Positions 53,259 through 62,018 of a stretch of DNA of 64,000 nucleotides are shown here, in pieces (the first letter of the stretch is position 1; the number at the start of each line of letters is the position of its first letter). The position numbers and the translations under genes are program-made. The stretch spans positions 160,219 to 224,218 of the forward strand of contig DASYKT010000022.1 of assembly GCA_035995185.1 (NCBI GenBank), given 5' to 3'. This DNA is from DASYKT01 sp035995185 (GTDB taxonomy: Bacteria > Acidobacteriota > Blastocatellia > Pyrinomonadales > Pyrinomonadaceae). The notes beneath the pieces were generated by a model. It searched no databases. It was given only the letters and a program-made list of their open reading frames with translations, and had not been told where the DNA came from.

Positions 53259-53660
53259 CTATTTCTTATTCTTTTCGTCCATGATCATCGGTTCCCAAAG
53301 CTCGACCTTGTTGCCGTCCGGGTCCATGATCCATGCAAATTTTCCGTTTTCGTGCGATTCCGGCCCCTTTTGAATCTCAACGCCGTTCTCCTTTAGTGAC
53401 GCGAGCAATTCGTCCAAATTATCGACCCGGTAGTTGATCATAAAGGAAGACTCGCTCGGGCTGAACCATTTGGTGTCGCTGTCCGCCGCGCTCCATACCG
53501 TCAGGCCGCCGTCTTCGGCCTTGTCTTCGGGCCATTTCAATATCGAACCGCCCCAGCTCTCAAGGCTGAGGCCGAGATTCTTCTCATACCACGCCGCCAG
53601 TTCGGAGCCTTTGCCCGCACTCTTAATAAAAACACCGCCAATTCCTGTTACTTTTGCCAT
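53259..53660 (-). CDS. VOC-family (glyoxalase-like) protein
   Basis: A 133-aa vicinal-oxygen-chelate protein: GIGGVFIKSAGKGSELAAWYEKNLGLSLESWGG, then NYRVDNLDELLASLKENGVEIQKGPE and GKFAWIMDPDGNKVELWEP, with the usual metal Glu near the C-terminus. Members are lyases, dioxygenases or resistance proteins; substrate not predictable. It is the last gene of the minus-strand cluster that runs from 60498. AGGAG precedes the ATG. A 48-base piece of its 5' end is repeated at 54360-54408, so the neighbouring HAD gene sits between the two copies. Confidence 0.88.
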   Translation of the reverse strand: MAKVTGIGGVFIKSAGKGSELAAWYEKNLGLSLESWGGSILKWPEDKAEDGGLTVWSAADSDTKWFSPSESSFMINYRVDNLDELLASLKENGVEIQKGPESHENGKFAWIMDPDGNKVELWEPMIMDEKNKK

Positions 53661-53775
53661 ATATTTTTCTCCTGTAGTGGTATTTTAACCCATCGCTTCG
53701 AATCTAGCGCGTACGCGCGGCATAATCCATCTGATCAAGGTGTAAAATCTAAAGCGGGAGAAGAATAACTTACTT

Positions 53776-54351
53776 TTATTCTAGAATTAATTTTAGGTCT
53801 GAGTTATACAAATTCGAATTAATACCTAATAATTTTGCACTTTCAATATTTTCCTGGCTGTCATCGTAAAATATTATATCGGCAGGGTTTTCATTTAAGT
53901 CGTTGAGTATATAAGCGTAATATTGAATACTCGGTTTTTTAAAGCCGATAACATTTGAAGAATATATCTTGTCAAAGATCGACTCAAGATCCATTTCTTT
54001 TTTCATATATTCGAGCCTATATTTTTCTTGATTTGTCGCTAAAACACACTTCATCTTTTTTTTCCGAAGTTCCCTGATATTTTTTATTAGGTCAAAATTC
54101 AGGTTGTGTTCAGCTTTAAACCAATAGTCCAGGAAATCATCAACCGATCTCGACCAATTCCATTTTTCAAGCCAGGGTGTTATTGCAATTTTTAAATCAG
54201 ATTTTCCAACTAAACACTCTTGAAAATCGGTCTTAAAGAAATCATCTAATTCGGAAATTTTTATATTAAACTCTTGAGCATATTTATAGCTAAACATTTG
54301 GCTTTGAATTACGACACCATCTGCGTCAAACATATAAATTTTATTTTTCAT
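53776..54351 (-). CDS. HAD-family hydrolase, AT-rich
   Basis: A 191-aa haloacid-dehalogenase-type phosphatase. Motifs: KIYMFDADGVVIQS (DxD), VLATNQEKYRLEYMKKEM (motif II), VIGFKKPSIQYYAYIL (Lys, motif III) and IIFYDDSQENIESAKLLGIN (DD, motif IV). The gene is markedly AT-richer than its neighbours, with AAT/AAA/TTT codons dominating, suggesting recent arrival. Met at 54351 (MKNKIYMFD) is taken as the start; an extension to 54390 runs into the duplicated VOC fragment. Substrate not predictable; phosphoglycolate-type or sugar phosphatase are possibilities. Confidence 0.88.
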   Translation of the reverse strand: MKNKIYMFDADGVVIQSQMFSYKYAQEFNIKISELDDFFKTDFQECLVGKSDLKIAITPWLEKWNWSRSVDDFLDYWFKAEHNLNFDLIKNIRELRKKKMKCVLATNQEKYRLEYMKKEMDLESIFDKIYSSNVIGFKKPSIQYYAYILNDLNENPADIIFYDDSQENIESAKLLGINSNLYNSDLKLILE

Positions 54352-54359
54352 CCGGTCCC

Positions 54360-54408
54360 TTGCCCGCACTCTTAAAAAAAACACCGCCAATTCCTGTTCA
54401 CTTTTGCC
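54360..54408 (-). pseudogene. Fragment of the VOC gene 5' end
   Basis: 49 bases almost identical to 53611-53658, the first codons of the VOC gene. Here the ATG is gone (GGCAAAAGTG... follows CA) and one base is inserted, so it cannot be translated like the intact copy. It stands just upstream of the HAD gene, and the intact VOC gene is just downstream of it. Confidence 0.75.
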
Positions 54409-54415
54409 TGTTTTT

Positions 54416-55033
54416 TTAAAGAGTCTGCTCGTTCAATTCAACCTCACCCAATTTTAATTCGCCTGCCCGTTCGTAGGTTACGTGGATGACGCCATTCGGG
54501 GCGGCGATGCTTTCCGTCACTTTGAACGCCGCGGGGATCGTGCCATCGGCAAAGAGGCGTTTTCCACTGCCGATCGTTATCGGATAGATCAGCAGCCAGA
54601 ACGTATCCACCAGATCATGTTTCATTAGTGTCTGGAGGAGGTTGCCGCTTCCCCAAATGTGGATGTCCGGCCCGGGCTGCTGCTTTAGCTCGGCGACCTT
54701 TTCGGCAACGTCTCCGCTCAAGAATACCGACGGCTGCCAATCGCTGGAGGTCATGGTGTTCGATGCGACGTATTTGGTCGCGGTGTTGACGCCGGGCCAG
54801 AAGTCTCCGTGCTGCGGCCAGTATGCCGCCCAGATGTCAAAGGTCTTGCGTCCCAACAACAGTTCGAAGGGCGCGTTCAACATCTTCATTGTGGCAGCTC
54901 CAATAGCCTCGTCATCATATGAAGCTGCCCATCCGCCATATGCAAAACCGCCGCTGGTATCTTCGTCCGGCCCGCCGCCGCCTTGTATAACACCATCCAT
55001 AGTGATGTGTTCAAGTACAACAATTTTTCTCAT
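54416..55033 (-). CDS. Dihydrofolate reductase-family (RibD C-terminal-like) protein, paralog 1
   Basis: A 205-aa protein of the RibD-C/DHFR-like fold. It begins RKIVVLEHITMDGVIQGGGGPDED, has FELLLGRKTFDIWAAYWP and KYVASNTMTSSDWQPSVFL, then IHIWGSGNLLQTLMKHDLVDTFWLLIYPITIGSGKRLFADG. The family's NADPH-binding Gly residues are present (GSGNLLQ, TIGSGKRLF). Small bacterial members are usually annotated as dihydrofolate reductase family; their true reaction is mostly unknown. AAAGGAG precedes the ATG. A close paralog is at 58442 and a more distant one at 61438. Confidence 0.88.
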   Translation of the reverse strand: MRKIVVLEHITMDGVIQGGGGPDEDTSGGFAYGGWAASYDDEAIGAATMKMLNAPFELLLGRKTFDIWAAYWPQHGDFWPGVNTATKYVASNTMTSSDWQPSVFLSGDVAEKVAELKQQPGPDIHIWGSGNLLQTLMKHDLVDTFWLLIYPITIGSGKRLFADGTIPAAFKVTESIAAPNGVIHVTYERAGELKLGEVELNEQTL

Positions 55034-55112
55034 TTTATTTCTCCTTTAAGATCCAATAGTACCGGTCTCGAGTTTTGCGAAACCAGCTAAGGCATCTGCT
55101 CTACTAACACGT

Positions 55113-56561
55113 TTAAATGAAGCCGACTTTCCCTTTTACTGAATCGAACAATTTCTTTGAGTTGTAACCGACACCATTTCGGAAGACGTACCGGACCTTT
55201 TGAATGTCGTTGATGTTTTTTGACGGGTCGCCGTCTATGATAAGCAGATCGGCTGATTTTCCCGGCTCAATCGTCCCGATCTTTTTATCAAAACCCAGGG
55301 CAATGGCTCCATTCAGGGTTGCAATTTTTATGGCTTCGAGAGGCGTGAAGCCGCCGGCGTCGACCAATAATTCTATCGCCCGCCAATTGCCATAACCGGC
55401 CAATGTTCCGCCAGTGCCTGTTGGATCGGTGCCAACCGTAAGCAGACCTCCACGCTCGTAAAACATCTTCTCCATTTTGGCCATTTTTGTAAAAGCTTTA
55501 TCCTCCCCGGCGGGATTTTTCGCCGACTTAATAATTGCAGATATTTTTAAGTAAGCATCTCTCGTATCGGGCGACATCGCATTAAGAGCTTCATCCGACG
55601 CGGAACCTTCAAAGACGGCCAGGGTCGAATCAATGACAACTTTCTTACTGATCAACCGCTGAAGCAATTGCCTGACGCGGTCACTTTGGATATCCAGATC
55701 TGCTATTGATCGGTTACCGCTGTCTGAAGGACATTCGTTTTCTTTCTTATCAGTAACGAAATCCGTACTTGCACCGAATCCGTGTTCCAGACTGTCAATA
55801 CCTAATTCGGCAGCTTCGCTGTAAGTGACCGCACACAGATGAGCAGTAATTTTTAACTTTCTTTTATGAGCCGCATCGATGGAGGCCTTTAACGTCGGCT
55901 TATCAACACCCATGTATGCCTTAAACGAGGTGAAGCCCTGATCGGCCCAATAATTTACAAAGGCTGCGGCTTCGGCCGGCGTCTTGTTTTCCTTCATCTG
56001 CGGAAAGAGGGCGTTTTTTCCCTCGATGTATGGGGCCGTTAGCTCAATAAAAGGGCCGGGCAATAAGCCGAGATCGATATCCTTCTTTATTCGAATATCC
56101 GAATACGGCTCGATGCTGCCTGTTGTTCTAATGGTTGTCGCTCCGGCCGCGAAGTAAAGGCGAGGGAAACTTAATGGCAATTGTCGGGCATTGAGGTAGA
56201 AAGGGTCCATTGAGAAGGCCGATATGTACATATGCTCATGCAGCATCACCAGGCCAGGCATAAGCGCTTTGCCGCTTAGATCGATTATTTTCGCGTCTCG
56301 CGGCACCGACTCTTTTGGCGCTTTTCCGTCATCACCTATCCATTCGATCTTGCCGTTGCGGATAATGACGGTTTGATGCGGTTTGGCCGGGCTGCCCTTG
56401 CCGTCGATCAAAAGCGCATTTTTGAAAACAGTAACAGGGTCGTTGTATTCGATATATTTTTTTGTCTCATCGCTAAAATTTACTTGCGAAAAACAAAGAT
56501 TCGAGGAAAGGCAGATCGTCAGCGCCATCCAAAGTATTGCTTTCATAATTTTTTTGTCCAA
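55113..56561 (-). CDS. Exported amidohydrolase (imidazolonepropionase-like)
   Basis: A 482-aa metal-dependent amidohydrolase. The signal peptide (KAILWMALTICLSSNLCFSQ) makes it periplasmic. After IDGKGSPAKPHQTVIIRNGKIEWIG the metal motif is LMPGLVMLHEHMY (HxH), followed by a Lys in FKAYMGVDKP (possibly carbamylated), the metal His residues in KITAHLCAVTY and IDSLEHGF, and the Asp in VGTDPTGTG. The end AIALGFDKKIGTIEPGKSADLLIIDGDPSKNIND is characteristic. It acts on a cyclic amide or dipeptide-like bond; prolidase-type is possible. The SnoaL-like gene starts one base upstream. Confidence 0.9.
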   Translation of the reverse strand: MDKKIMKAILWMALTICLSSNLCFSQVNFSDETKKYIEYNDPVTVFKNALLIDGKGSPAKPHQTVIIRNGKIEWIGDDGKAPKESVPRDAKIIDLSGKALMPGLVMLHEHMYISAFSMDPFYLNARQLPLSFPRLYFAAGATTIRTTGSIEPYSDIRIKKDIDLGLLPGPFIELTAPYIEGKNALFPQMKENKTPAEAAAFVNYWADQGFTSFKAYMGVDKPTLKASIDAAHKRKLKITAHLCAVTYSEAAELGIDSLEHGFGASTDFVTDKKENECPSDSGNRSIADLDIQSDRVRQLLQRLISKKVVIDSTLAVFEGSASDEALNAMSPDTRDAYLKISAIIKSAKNPAGEDKAFTKMAKMEKMFYERGGLLTVGTDPTGTGGTLAGYGNWRAIELLVDAGGFTPLEAIKIATLNGAIALGFDKKIGTIEPGKSADLLIIDGDPSKNINDIQKVRYVFRNGVGYNSKKLFDSVKGKVGFI

Positions 56562-56562
56562 C

Positions 56563-56991
56563 TTATTTTAGAAGTCCAATTTGCTGCATTATGGCCAGAT
56601 TGTCCATTAAGTTCCAGGTTTCAATGATCAAACCGTCTTCATCAAAAAGGTGCAGATCCCAAAAAGTTGCGGTAATTTTTTTGCCGGTTGGCCCGATGCC
56701 TAAAACAACCTGTGAATGTGTCGCAGTTGCCACGCTTCTGCCCATTACCCAATTATCTTCTGCAACAGAGTGTTCAACTGTGATCTGAATGTCCGGCCAG
56801 GTTTGGTGCAGACCTTCCAAAAACTTTTGAATCCCATCTCGCCCTTTCTCGCTTTGTTTTGATTTAACTTCGTGATCCGGGGCGTAAAAAAGTATGCATT
56901 CATCAACCCTTTTATTGTTAAATGCTGCCTTTGTTTTTAGGTAGTTCGCTTTATTCCTTGCGGCTATTTCAATTTTGTTTAAATTGTCCAT
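56563..56991 (-). CDS. SnoaL-like (NTF2-fold) protein
   Basis: A 142-aa cytoplasmic protein with the NTF2 cone fold of the SnoaL/ester-cyclase-like group: NNKRVDECILFYAPDHEVKSK, GRDGIQKFLEGLHQTWPDIQITVEHSVAEDNWVMGRSVATATH, and IIETWNLMDNLAIMQQIGLL. Members serve as isomerases, cyclases or binding proteins. It ends one base before the amidohydrolase gene begins and is likely co-transcribed with it. Function not predictable. Confidence 0.85.
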   Translation of the reverse strand: MDNLNKIEIAARNKANYLKTKAAFNNKRVDECILFYAPDHEVKSKQSEKGRDGIQKFLEGLHQTWPDIQITVEHSVAEDNWVMGRSVATATHSQVVLGIGPTGKKITATFWDLHLFDEDGLIIETWNLMDNLAIMQQIGLLK

Positions 56992-57016
56992 TTTTATTAT
57001 TGACTTTCACTTTTAC

Positions 57017-57898
<882 letters not shown>

Positions 57899-57901
57899 AT
57901 A

Positions 57902-58336
57902 TTAATGACCTTTCTCACGCGGCTCAAACCCATATCGTATTGCCGCTTCAAGTATTTCAATGTTTATATCTTTTAGAGTTTTGAACCTAATGCAATACCC
58001 GGTCACGCTCGCCTTGCCGAGTTCTTTTCCATAGGCCTGGCTTAAGTATTTCTTATCTTCGATACCCATGATATAGACAGAGATCCCGGTTTTGTTTGCG
58101 CTCAAACCAATTTGATAAAACTCCCGGGTCGTACCGTCGGTATATTTCATGGTGTAGGCTCCGTATCCTATATTAGGATTAGAAACGGTTTTACCTTCGT
58201 CGTTTTTTCCATCCAGGAACCATAATTTACATGCCGGCATTACTTGCAGAAGACGGCTGTGCAGCTCCTGCATTTCGCTGCGTTTTGGTTCGGGCCGGCT
58301 ATCAATATACTTTTGGATCTGTTCTTCTACGTTCAT
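57902..58336 (-). CDS. DUF1801/YdhG-type protein
   Basis: A 144-aa protein of the DUF1801 family: VEEQIQKYIDSRPEPKRSEMQELHSRLLQVMPACKLWFLDG, NIGYGAYTMKYTDGTTREFYQIGLSANKTGISVYIMG, and KASVTGYCIRFKTLKDINIEILEAAI. The family, including iron-chaperone-like YdhG, has a fold of unknown role. Cytoplasmic. The start codon matches homologues. It is followed after 4 bases by the alpha/beta hydrolase gene. Confidence 0.85.
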   Translation of the reverse strand: MNVEEQIQKYIDSRPEPKRSEMQELHSRLLQVMPACKLWFLDGKNDEGKTVSNPNIGYGAYTMKYTDGTTREFYQIGLSANKTGISVYIMGIEDKKYLSQAYGKELGKASVTGYCIRFKTLKDINIEILEAAIRYGFEPREKGH

Positions 58337-58441
58337 ATAGAAAATATAAGATTACGTTGCTTACTTTGCCTTTTCAAATCTCGCTCACTTCAATTTTACC
58401 GTCATCCGTTGGTTCGGTTTGCTGTTTCGCGTCGACGATTC

Positions 58442-59044
58442 TCAATCGTCCTCTTCTATCTGAGGCGAGCCGGTTTTCACATCGCCGTCGCGTTCGTAAG
58501 TTGCGATGATGATCCCTTTTGGTGCTACCTGGCCGCTCGTCACCTTGAAGGATGCCGGGATGGTCCCGTCCTGGAACAGGCGTTTTCCGCTGCCAAGCGT
58601 GACAGGAATTATCATAAGCTCAAGCGCATCGACGAGATCTTCTTTAAAGAGCGTCTGAAGCATATCTGCGCTTCCGAATACGTGCAGATCCGGCCCGTCC
58701 GATTGTTTCAACCCCCTGACATTTTCCGCAAGGTCCCCGCTCAAAAAGACCGTGGGCTGCCAATCGCTGGAGTCGCGAGTATTCGAAGCGACGTACTTGG
58801 TTGCGGTCATGACGTTCGGCCAGAAGTTTGAATGGGTCGGCCAAAACGTTTCCCAACCGTCAAAAGTCTTGCGGCCTAACAGCAGATCTACCGGCTTGGC
58901 CAGCCTCTCCTGCACCGCGGCCCCCGTTACTTCGTCCGCATAGGGGAAAAACCAACCGCCGTGCTTGAAGCCGTCGCCGTCATTTTCCTCGTTCTGTATG
59001 ACACCATCGAGCGTCATAAATTCACATGCAATTATTTTTCTCAT
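58442..59044 (-). CDS. Dihydrofolate reductase-family protein, paralog 2
   Basis: A 200-aa protein that closely parallels 54416-55033: MRKIIACEFMTLDGVIQNEENDGD, LLLGRKTFDGWETFWPTHSNFWP, KYVASNTRDSSDWQPTVFLSGDLAENV, LHVFGSADMLQTLFKEDLVDALELMIIPVTLGSGKRLFQDG. It is one residue type apart at many sites, so the pair arose by duplication. Met at 59044 is chosen because it fits the other copy and AAAGGAAA stands before it; 12 more residues are open upstream. The upstream open frame begins inside a fragment of the alpha/beta hydrolase gene (59077-59167). Confidence 0.88.
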   Translation of the reverse strand: MRKIIACEFMTLDGVIQNEENDGDGFKHGGWFFPYADEVTGAAVQERLAKPVDLLLGRKTFDGWETFWPTHSNFWPNVMTATKYVASNTRDSSDWQPTVFLSGDLAENVRGLKQSDGPDLHVFGSADMLQTLFKEDLVDALELMIIPVTLGSGKRLFQDGTIPASFKVTSGQVAPKGIIIATYERDGDVKTGSPQIEEDD

Positions 59045-59076
59045 TGATTTTCCTTTTCTAGTTTCAACTGCTGTGC

Positions 59077-59167
59077 TCATTCAGAATTAATAATAATTTC
59101 TTCTCTATTGCTTTGCGGCTTGGCATCGAGAAAGTCGTTCACCATCGGGACGATCGTTGACATGCGG
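59077..59167 (-). pseudogene. 3'-end fragment of an alpha/beta hydrolase gene
   Basis: Bases 59106-59167 closely match 57018-57080, the last codons of the intact hydrolase gene. Reading on, it codes MSTIVPMVNDFLDAKPQ and a short new tail before a TGA at 59077. The rest of the gene is missing, and the SRPBCC gene begins 8 bases further up. The piece shows that a second hydrolase copy once stood here and was lost. Confidence 0.75.
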
Positions 59168-59174
59168 CAGCAAC

Positions 59175-59663
59175 CTAACCTGCCAGCACTCCATCCAGCG
59201 ACTGGTAACTCATCTCCATTCCATCCGTCATGCCGGTCGACATCGCCGCATCGCGATCCGCCTTCGAAGCAAACTTGATCGAGGTCGCCACGTTCGTGAT
59301 CCCGTTGGTCTCGTTGAACGTGACCGTGATAATCGACGGCTCATCTCCCATCGATCCACCCATGTCGCCCGGGTCGTAGATCTGCGTATGCACGATCTTC
59401 GAATGCAACGCGACCTCCAGCATCTCTCCCGTGAACCCAAACTCCTGGCCGTTCTCGTTGTCTCGCCAGCGCCAGCGATACTTCCCACCCACATTAGTAG
59501 CCATCTCGCACACCGGCATCGACCATCCGGGCATGGCCGTTAGCCAACGACGCATCAACGCGGGATCCGTATACGCCTGCCACACCAGATTGACCGGCGC
59601 ATCAAAGCTCCGTTTCACCAGCACTTCTCGATCTGACGGCGTGCTCACTTCAGCAGGTTTCAT
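59175..59663 (-). CDS. SRPBCC (AHSA1-like) domain protein 1
   Basis: A 162-aa protein of the START/Bet v1-like superfamily (AHSA1/COG3832): REVLVKRSFDAPVNLVWQAYTDPALMRRWLTAMPGWSMPVCEMATNVGGKYRWRW and TVTFNETNGITNVATSIKF, with the deep-pocket fold that binds hydrophobic ligands. Usually found with an ArsR-type regulator and another SRPBCC gene, as here. Overlaps the upstream SRPBCC gene by 4 bases (ATGA), so the two are translated as a unit. Ligand unknown. Confidence 0.9.
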   Translation of the reverse strand: MKPAEVSTPSDREVLVKRSFDAPVNLVWQAYTDPALMRRWLTAMPGWSMPVCEMATNVGGKYRWRWRDNENGQEFGFTGEMLEVALHSKIVHTQIYDPGDMGGSMGDEPSIITVTFNETNGITNVATSIKFASKADRDAAMSTGMTDGMEMSYQSLDGVLAG

Positions 59664-60181
59664 TTCTTTCGCTCCTCTTTCTGTGCTTGCGATAATTTTG
59701 CCAGCAGATCGTCCAGATTGTTCATCTGCATCGTATATCCTTCCTTGAAGCCCATTTCGATCATCTTCTCCAAGCGCTCAAGTGACTCGTTGTAGATCGA
59801 AATACTGACTTTCGTCTTTCCATTTTCTTCGCTGAAATTCAGGTCCCAATCGGAGCCCGGCAATTCAAGATTTTCATTCTCGTCTGCAAATGCATTAAAG
59901 AACTTAAAATTGGATTTTGGGGTAATGGACTTGTATTTCTGCACCGACCAGCGCTCCGTCCCGTCAAGCATGACCATCGCATAGAACCGCCGCCCGCCCA
60001 CGCTGAAATCCATGGCCTTTGTTCTCGATTCCAACGGCTTTGGCGCCCACCATTGATCAAGCAGTTCCTGTTTTGTGTATGCGTCCCAAACCAGCGGAAG
60101 CTCGGCGGCAAACTCCCGGTTAATGGTTACCGTTTTCGTTGGTTTATCGACAATAAAATCGAATAGCAAATCGTTGTTCAT
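59660..60181 (-). CDS. SRPBCC (AHSA1-like) domain protein 2
   Basis: A 173-aa SRPBCC protein: KTVTINREFAAELPLVWDAYTKQELLDQWWAPKPLESRTKAMDFSVGGRRFYAMVMLDG, then NAFADENENLELPGSDWDLNFSEENGKTKVSISIYNESLERLEKMIEMGFKEGYTMQMNNLDDLL. The end is the family's C-terminal helix. The ArsR gene's stop overlaps its start by 4 bases, so regulator and target are coupled. Paired SRPBCC-ArsR genes are a common bacterial arrangement with unknown inducer. Confidence 0.92.
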   Translation of the reverse strand: MNNDLLFDFIVDKPTKTVTINREFAAELPLVWDAYTKQELLDQWWAPKPLESRTKAMDFSVGGRRFYAMVMLDGTERWSVQKYKSITPKSNFKFFNAFADENENLELPGSDWDLNFSEENGKTKVSISIYNESLERLEKMIEMGFKEGYTMQMNNLDDLLAKLSQAQKEERKK

Positions 60182-60498
60182 TTTTTCGCGTCCTTAAGTG
60201 TTGTTAGTAATTCGTCCAGTTGGCTAAATCTGGTTTCCCAGATCTTCCTGTATTGCTCTAACCATTTGTCGATCTCTTTCATTTTTTCGATCTCCAGCGT
60301 ATAGAAAATTTCTCGCCCCTTTTGTTCCTGTGTTACAAGCTCGCACTCCGTCAGTATTCGCAGATGCTTGGAAACGGCCTGTCTCGAAGTGTCAAAATGT
60401 TCGGCAAGCGCATTTGGCGTCATCGCCTGTAACGCTATCAGCGCAATGATCGCTCGCCTTGTCGGGTCGGCTATGGCCTGGAAAATATCTCTTCTCAT
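60178..60498 (-). CDS. ArsR/SmtB-family transcriptional regulator
   Basis: A 106-aa winged-helix repressor: MRRDIFQAIADPTRRAIIALIALQAMTPNALAEHFDTSRQAVSKHLRILTECELVTQEQKGREIFYTLEIEKMKEIDKWLEQY. The helix-turn-helix is TPNALAEHFDTSRQAVSKHLRIL. The metal-binding cysteine motif of ArsR/SmtB (ELCVCDL) is absent, so it does not sense metal by that site; this is typical of the SRPBCC-linked subgroup. The start is set at 60498 by the family N-terminus; the frame stays open for 23 residues upstream. Confidence 0.93.
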   Translation of the reverse strand: MRRDIFQAIADPTRRAIIALIALQAMTPNALAEHFDTSRQAVSKHLRILTECELVTQEQKGREIFYTLEIEKMKEIDKWLEQYRKIWETRFSQLDELLTTLKDAKK

Positions 60499-60844
60499 GA
60501 TCTGATTTGCATTATGCAATAAAACGGTTGCGGATACAAGCGCAACCGAACGGTTTCTTGAATCCACGAAGGATGAATCGTAGAAATGTGTTTTGTCAGG
60601 GAGTAATATGGCGCAGAATGCAGTTTTACGCAGGGTTATTTACGTTCAACTAAATTGGCGATTGACCATCTCGAATTCTCAGAGATAGAATTTTACGGTT
60701 TATTACCGGTTCTGGTTTATTAATATTTGTAGCTTGAAAAATATGCGCATGGTGCATAACTCGGTATAGTTTATTTTGGTTACGGTCTAAATAGAACCAT
60801 GACCGAAATAAAACAATACTTTTCAAGAAAAGGAGATAAAACTA
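60499..60844. other. 346-base divergent control region
   Basis: No gene seen. It must hold the promoter of the ArsR-SRPBCC operon (minus) and of the gene at 60845 (plus, with AAGGAG at the RBS). Near 60750 ATGCGCATGGTGCAT is a short palindrome, a possible operator. The remainder is AT-rich without recognisable repeats. Confidence 0.3.
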
Positions 60845-61306
60845 ATGGCTATTCTTTTTGCTAACTTTGAACGGGCAATTATTGATACAGTAGAACATGA
60901 TCAGGCAGCACCAGGGCAACCGCCGGGTTTTCTGCAACTGTCAGGATGGAGGTTTAACATTGAAAGTAATTATGAGACACCTATTCCTATAGTAAGACAT
61001 CTCGAAAACAGTAATGGTTATGAAATTATGATCCTATTGTATACACTGGAGACTCCATTTCCTATTCCTAATCCTTTTTCCAAAGGCTGGTGGAAGAACA
61101 TTACTACAATTGATTCGGGCAATACATTTTTTATAGGTGGACTTCATAAAAATGGTCCTCCTAACCCAAGCCTTCCTTGGAATAACTCAATTGCTAAACC
61201 TTATAAACATGATGTAATAAGCGATGGTCATGAAGTTTTAACGATAGAATTTGAATGTCCTGGTGGAAATTATCACATTGTTGTCGATGTAACTTCGAAA
61301 AAGTAA
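60845..61306 (+). CDS. Hypothetical AT-rich protein
   Basis: A 153-aa protein, unrecognised. No signal peptide or membrane segment; it is rich in Asn, Pro and Ile (NSNGYEIMILLYTLETPFPIPNPFSKGWWKNITTID) and beta-rich by appearance, ending DGHEVLTIEFECPGGNYHIVVDVTSKK. Codon use is AT-leaning, unlike the surrounding genes, which suggests later arrival. A clear RBS (AAGGAG) and codon use typical of a coding frame support that it is real. It is alone on the plus strand amid minus-strand genes. One weak stem at 61365-61400 follows. Confidence 0.65.
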   Translation: MAILFANFERAIIDTVEHDQAAPGQPPGFLQLSGWRFNIESNYETPIPIVRHLENSNGYEIMILLYTLETPFPIPNPFSKGWWKNITTIDSGNTFFIGGLHKNGPPNPSLPWNNSIAKPYKHDVISDGHEVLTIEFECPGGNYHIVVDVTSKK

Positions 61307-61364
61307 GAAATCCGGTCAGATTACTTGTGATTTTGTTTACATTTGTTTATTGTAACGCCGTAAA

Positions 61365-61400
61365 TTTTCCGTTTCTGTCTCTATCAATAAAAACGGAAAA
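61365..61400. terminator. Possible bidirectional terminator
   Basis: TTTTCCGTTT / AAACGGAAAA stem with a 16-base loop between the convergent genes at 60845 and 61438. T-tracts are short, so weak. Confidence 0.35.
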
Positions 61401-61437
61401 AAAACGGGGTCGTCTTGGAACCATCGATCCCTTCCGT

Positions 61438-62007
61438 TCATTTCTGTGCAGTTACCGTCCTTGACGGCTCATAGTAAAGAACTATTGCGCCGCAGCCAAA
61501 TATTTTTGTTTTCAAGAGTTTAAGGTCGATCCTGTCAGTGATGTTCTTAAATAATTGCAAGCCGCTTCCTACAACCGTCGGCTGAACGCCGAGCTGGTAT
61601 TCATCAATTAAATCAAGCTGCGTTAAGGCTACTATTAAACCCGGGCTGCCGACTAAAATGTCTTTACCCGCTTGCTGCTTGAGCTCTAAAATTTCTTCTT
61701 TAACAATTTTCTTTTTCAATTCCGTATTTTTCCACTCGACATTTTCCAGCGTGCGGGAATAAACGATCTTTGAGATATTGTCTATCGATACGGCAAATTC
61801 ATCCATCGCTTTATCGCCGGTAGGATTCGCTACGACAGATGGCCAATAACTTTCCATCAATTGATAAGTTATCCGTCCGTAGATAAGGATGTCTGCGCTA
61901 CGTAATAGATTACTGTAATGCTGATGTATTTCTTCATCCGCGATCATTGACGTGTGATCGCAAAACCCGTCAAGCGTCATATTCATCGCCGCAATTATTT
62001 TTGCCAT
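61438..62007 (-). CDS. Dihydrofolate reductase-family protein, paralog 3
   Basis: A 189-aa DHFR/RibD-C-like protein: AKIIAAMNMTLDGFCDHTSMIADEEIHQHYSNLLRSADILIYGRITYQLMESYWPSVVANP, DILVGSPGLIVALTQLDLIDEYQLGVQPTVVGSGLQLFKNI, LKTKIFGCGAIVLYYE. It shares the fold with the genes at 54416 and 58442 but differs in most positions. AGGAGG precedes the ATG. The neighbour at 62019 ends 11 bases before the start, so they may be one transcript. Confidence 0.88.
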   Translation of the reverse strand: MAKIIAAMNMTLDGFCDHTSMIADEEIHQHYSNLLRSADILIYGRITYQLMESYWPSVVANPTGDKAMDEFAVSIDNISKIVYSRTLENVEWKNTELKKKIVKEEILELKQQAGKDILVGSPGLIVALTQLDLIDEYQLGVQPTVVGSGLQLFKNITDRIDLKLLKTKIFGCGAIVLYYEPSRTVTAQK

Positions 62008-62018
62008 ACACTTTCCTC

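Noticed and set aside
53241..53372. 43-codon plus-strand frame with AAGGAG before its ATG, antisense to the VOC gene end
   Set aside because: Overlaps a well-supported gene, has no family features, and codon pattern follows the VOC gene's complement.
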